Origin: Arthrobacter_H sp030452125
GTDB taxonomy: Bacteria; Actinomycetota; Actinomycetes; Actinomycetales; Micrococcaceae
Direction: 5' to 3' (one strand)
Assembly: GCA_052379645.1 (NCBI GenBank)
Contig: JBQSYU010000001.1
DNA length: 64,000 nt
The position numbers were made by a program, and so were the translations under genes. Under the pieces are notes generated by a model. That model searched no databases. It saw only the letters and a program-made list of their open reading frames with translations, and had not been told where the DNA came from. Below are positions 61,986 to 64,000 of this stretch, one piece after another; within the stretch, counting starts at the first letter, position 1; each line of letters starts with the position of its first letter.

Positions 61986-62944
61986 GAGGTGGTCCTTCCG
62001 GCGCCGTGGTGCCCGTCGGTGGTTCCCGGGGTCCGGTACAACCCCAAGACCACCTCTTCCAGATCCGGTTCCTCCACGGCCAGGTCCACGGGCCGCAGCC
62101 GGGGCAGGAGGTCCACCAGCTCAGCCACCGGACCGGACCACGTCGCCGAGGCCTGGCACACCGGCCGGCCGTCGCCGTCTTGCATCTGCTCCAGCCGTAA
62201 CCCGTCGAGGCCTTCCAGCGCCCCCAATAGCCCCCGCACCTGGTCGACGGGCAGCGGGGTTTGGATGCGCAGGCGGCTGGTGGCTCCCTCGCGTAGTTCG
62301 GCGACCGTGGAGGTCGTGGCAATGGCTCCTTCGCGCAGGATCGCCACGGTGTCTGCCGCCTGTTGGATCTCGCTGATGACGTGCGAGGAGAGGAAGACCG
62401 TTTGCCCGGCTTCGCGTGCTTCGGCGACCAAGGACAGGAATTCTTGTTGCATCAGCGGGTCCAGTCCGCTGGTGGGTTCATCGAGGATGAGCAGTTCGGG
62501 TTCGTGCATGAAGGCCTGGATGATCCCGAGCTTCTGCTTATTGCCCTTGGACAGCCGACGGGTCTGCCGATCCAGGTCGAGCCCGAGGCGTTCCGCCAGC
62601 CCCTCGACCCGGCCGGAGGCGACGGGCCCGCTGATGTCCTCGAAGTGGCGCAATAGCCGCCGTCCGGTGGTCCTGCCCTCGAGGATCAGTTCCCCGGGCA
62701 GGTAGCCGATGCGTCGTCGGAGGTCCGGACCGGCCTGGCGCGGTGGGACGCCGAGGACACCGAGGTGTCCGGCGCTGGGCCGGATGATGTCCAGCAGGCA
62801 ACGCATCAGCGTGGTCTTTCCGGCGCCGTTGGGCCCGATGACCCCGAACACGGATCCGCGCGGGACGGCGAAGTCGATACCGTGCAGGACCTCGTTGTTT
62901 CCGTAGCTCTTGTGCAGTCCAGTGACTTCAATGGCGTGGCCCAT
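61982..62944 (-). CDS. ABC transporter ATP-binding protein
   Basis: 320 residues from ATG 62944. Walker A GPNGAGKTT, Q-loop GYLPGELILEGRTT (with Pro-Gly instead of the usual Gln), signature LSKGNKQKLGIIQAF, Walker B LLILDEPTSGLDP and SSHVISEIQ. The variant signature and Q-loop are typical of the actinobacterial ABC-2 exporters. The C-terminal 100 residues are a family-specific extension. Overlaps the TetR gene by 17 bp. Confidence 0.92.
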   Translation of the reverse strand: MGHAIEVTGLHKSYGNNEVLHGIDFAVPRGSVFGVIGPNGAGKTTLMRCLLDIIRPSAGHLGVLGVPPRQAGPDLRRRIGYLPGELILEGRTTGRRLLRHFEDISGPVASGRVEGLAERLGLDLDRQTRRLSKGNKQKLGIIQAFMHEPELLILDEPTSGLDPLMQQEFLSLVAEAREAGQTVFLSSHVISEIQQAADTVAILREGAIATTSTVAELREGATSRLRIQTPLPVDQVRGLLGALEGLDGLRLEQMQDGDGRPVCQASATWSGPVAELVDLLPRLRPVDLAVEEPDLEEVVLGLYRTPGTTDGHHGAGRTTS

Positions 62945-63593
62945 GACCGTCCTTTTCTTCGAGCGTGGTGGCGGCTTCCCGCGTAGCGTCAAGGAATGCG
63001 GAGTCCGTATACAACGGATGCGTATAAAGGTCGACGGCGGGGACCGCGAGTCGGTCGATGGCTTCCACACCGAACCCCTGCTGGCCCAAACCACGGGCGA
63101 CATGGCGACCCAGGACCAGCAGGCCCAACGACTGGGTGACCATCAGGGCGGCAGTGGCTTCGGGGTCCCCGACCTGGCGCATAGTCCCGGCCCGGGCGCC
63201 GTCCTGGAGGATCTGCAGAGTCAGGGAGAAGTAGGCGTCGAAGAGGGAGTCCCCTGCCTCCGAATCCTCCACCACCGCTCGTCGGATATAGGCGAGCTCA
63301 CGTTCATATGCAGCGGGGTTGGCCAGATATTCGGTCAGTGCGTCACGCAGCTTGGCGGGGTCTTGGGACTTGGCGGTGGCCGATTCATGGGCCGTTTCCA
63401 ACACGTGGGTATCGCAGGCCCGGCGCAGCCCCTCCTTGGTGCCGAAATAGTGGATGACCAGCCCTGGGGAGACCTCGGCGGCGGAGGCGATGTCGCGCAC
63501 CGTGGTCCGGGAGAAGCCGTGCCGACCGAAGAGGGTGATCGCGGCATCGCGGATCCTGGCCCGGGTCGTGACATCACCATCAATTGAACGCAT
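62928..63593 (-). CDS. TetR-family repressor of the ABC exporter
   Basis: 221 residues from ATG 63593. HTH: ITLFGRHGFSRTTVRDIASAAEVSPGLVIHYFGTKEGL at about 18-55. The start is chosen because a good promoter places transcription at the ATG, so the mRNA is probably leaderless; no ribosome site is seen. It leads the TetR-ATPase-permease operon with overlapping ends. Confidence 0.9.
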   Translation of the reverse strand: MRSIDGDVTTRARIRDAAITLFGRHGFSRTTVRDIASAAEVSPGLVIHYFGTKEGLRRACDTHVLETAHESATAKSQDPAKLRDALTEYLANPAAYERELAYIRRAVVEDSEAGDSLFDAYFSLTLQILQDGARAGTMRQVGDPEATAALMVTQSLGLLVLGRHVARGLGQQGFGVEAIDRLAVPAVDLYTHPLYTDSAFLDATREAATTLEEKDGHGPRH

Positions 63594-63628
63594 GTTTAAG
63601 ATACTAAACAACGGTTCAGCATAGTCAA
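63594..63628 (-). promoter_or_regulatory. Promoter and operator of the TetR-ABC operon
   Basis: On the minus strand: -35 TTGACT (63623-63628), 16-bp spacer, -10 TAGTAT (63601-63606), then 7 bp to the TetR ATG. A dyad GTTTA-N6-TAAAC (63594-63609) covers the -10 box, a natural place for repressor binding. Confidence 0.65.
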
Positions 63629-63650
63629 GGGTCGGACGCTGCACGCACGC

Positions 63651-63687
63651 AAAGGAGGCGGCCCCGCAGTGGGGGGCCGCCTCCTTT
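63651..63687 (-). terminator. Intrinsic terminator after the rhodanese gene
   Basis: Perfect 15-bp stem, AAAGGAGGCGGCCCC (63651-63665) with its complement at 63673-63687, ending in TTT on either strand. Lies 15 bp past the rhodanese gene stop. Confidence 0.8.
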
Positions 63688-63702
63688 CGTCAGGGAATGA
63701 GC

Positions 63703-64000
63703 CTAGGCATTCACTGCCTGGCATGCTCCCTTCCATGCCTCCCAGCCGGCATAGCTGCCGTCGAGCTCGATGACGTCGTGACCGGCACGGCGCAGGGCGC
63801 TGGCGGCGACCGAGTTACGCACCCCGCTCTGGCAGTAGGTCACGATGGTGCCCGAGGTCGGCAGCTCGTCCTGGTGCCACAGGACGCGCCCGCCACTGAG
63901 CTGTTCGGAGCCGGGGATGTGGCCCTCCGCGTGTTCGGTCTTATTGCGCACATCGAGCACGAGTGCCGCGTCGAAGCCCTCGAGTTCCTCTGGCTGGAGC
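63703..64000 (-). CDS. Rhodanese-domain protein, C-terminal part
   Basis: About 99 residues are visible; the start is outside the window. ALVLDVRNKTEHAEGHIPGSEQL and TIVTYCQSGVRNSVAASALRRAGH, with the active-site Cys in CQSGVR, are the hallmarks of a rhodanese sulfurtransferase domain; it ends GSYAGWEAWKGACQAVNA. This may be the end of a larger MBL-fold/rhodanese protein (persulfide dioxygenase type), but the window does not show it. Confidence 0.85.
   Translation of the reverse strand, partial: LQPEELEGFDAALVLDVRNKTEHAEGHIPGSEQLSGGRVLWHQDELPTSGTIVTYCQSGVRNSVAASALRRAGHDVIELDGSYAGWEAWKGACQAVNA

Noticed and set aside
1..64000. Search for mobile elements, prophage or defence islands
   Set aside because: No transposase, integrase, phage structural gene, restriction, toxin-antitoxin or Cas-like protein was seen; gene content and codon use are uniform apart from small AT-rich regulatory gaps.

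Overview
The window is a high-GC, densely coded actinobacterial chromosome segment, most likely from the family Micrococcaceae (Arthrobacter/Citricoccus/Zhihengliuella-type; genus not decidable here). Evidence: frequent GTG starts, strong GC bias at third codon positions, a C50-carotenoid operon with heterodimeric CrtYe/CrtYf cyclase subunits and a CrtEb elongase, a SAM-IV-type riboswitch, a BldC-like HTH protein, a GuaB1-type GMP reductase and many families typical of actinobacteria. I saw no phage, insertion sequence, integrase, CRISPR array or plasmid function. The content is metabolic and housekeeping.

Layout. 0.2-6.7 kb: proline use (putA, divergent LysR regulator, putP). 7-18 kb: short operons for repair and envelope (epimerase-SRPBCC fusion, ogt, flavodoxin-like, DUF2249-cupin, panE, DUF421), a tRNA-Ala(GGC), two MFS transporters, a ferredoxin-reductase-type flavoprotein and a carboxyethylornithine-synthase-like dehydrogenase. 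18-23.6 kb: a CDF transporter, a beta-oxidation pair (thiolase plus a FadB-like protein without its NAD domain), tRNA-Ala(CGC), a D-threonine-aldolase-type PLP enzyme and a small HTH protein. 24-34.4 kb: an Lrp regulator, then the pigment locus. A MarR gene leads crtE-crtB-crtI-crtYe-crtYf-crtEb-phr, mostly joined by 4-base stop/start overlaps, and a TspO-like gene and an SDR-DUF2867 gene point the other way. 36.6-39.7 kb: 5-oxoproline use (pxpA, a pxpB-pxpC fusion, GntR regulator). 39.8-46 kb: an FHA protein, guaB1, a two-gene ABC exporter, an Lrp regulator divergent from ald. 46-57 kb: membrane proteins, a sugar-type MFS, oxidoreductases, Rieske protein, a TetR/DHA2 efflux pair and a secreted 5'-nucleotidase with a His/Gly-rich linker. 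58.5-59.2 kb: a SAM-IV-type riboswitch, a 14-codon leader ORF and osmC. 59.7-61.1 kb: two DUF805 paralogues, the second broken. 61.1-64 kb: a TetR-controlled ABC exporter and a truncated rhodanese-domain gene.

The segment makes sense as amino-acid catabolism (proline, 5-oxoproline, alanine, each with a local regulator) plus light and oxidative-stress protection (C50 carotenoid, photolyase, TspO, Ogt, OsmC). Several genes carry single-base frameshifts, mostly in G/C homopolymers (34.2, 40.06, 43.94, 60.93 and 60.97 kb). This pattern could be residual sequencing error and should be resolved before they are called pseudogenes. The most novel-looking item is the riboswitch/leader-peptide/osmC arrangement at 58.52-59.23 kb.
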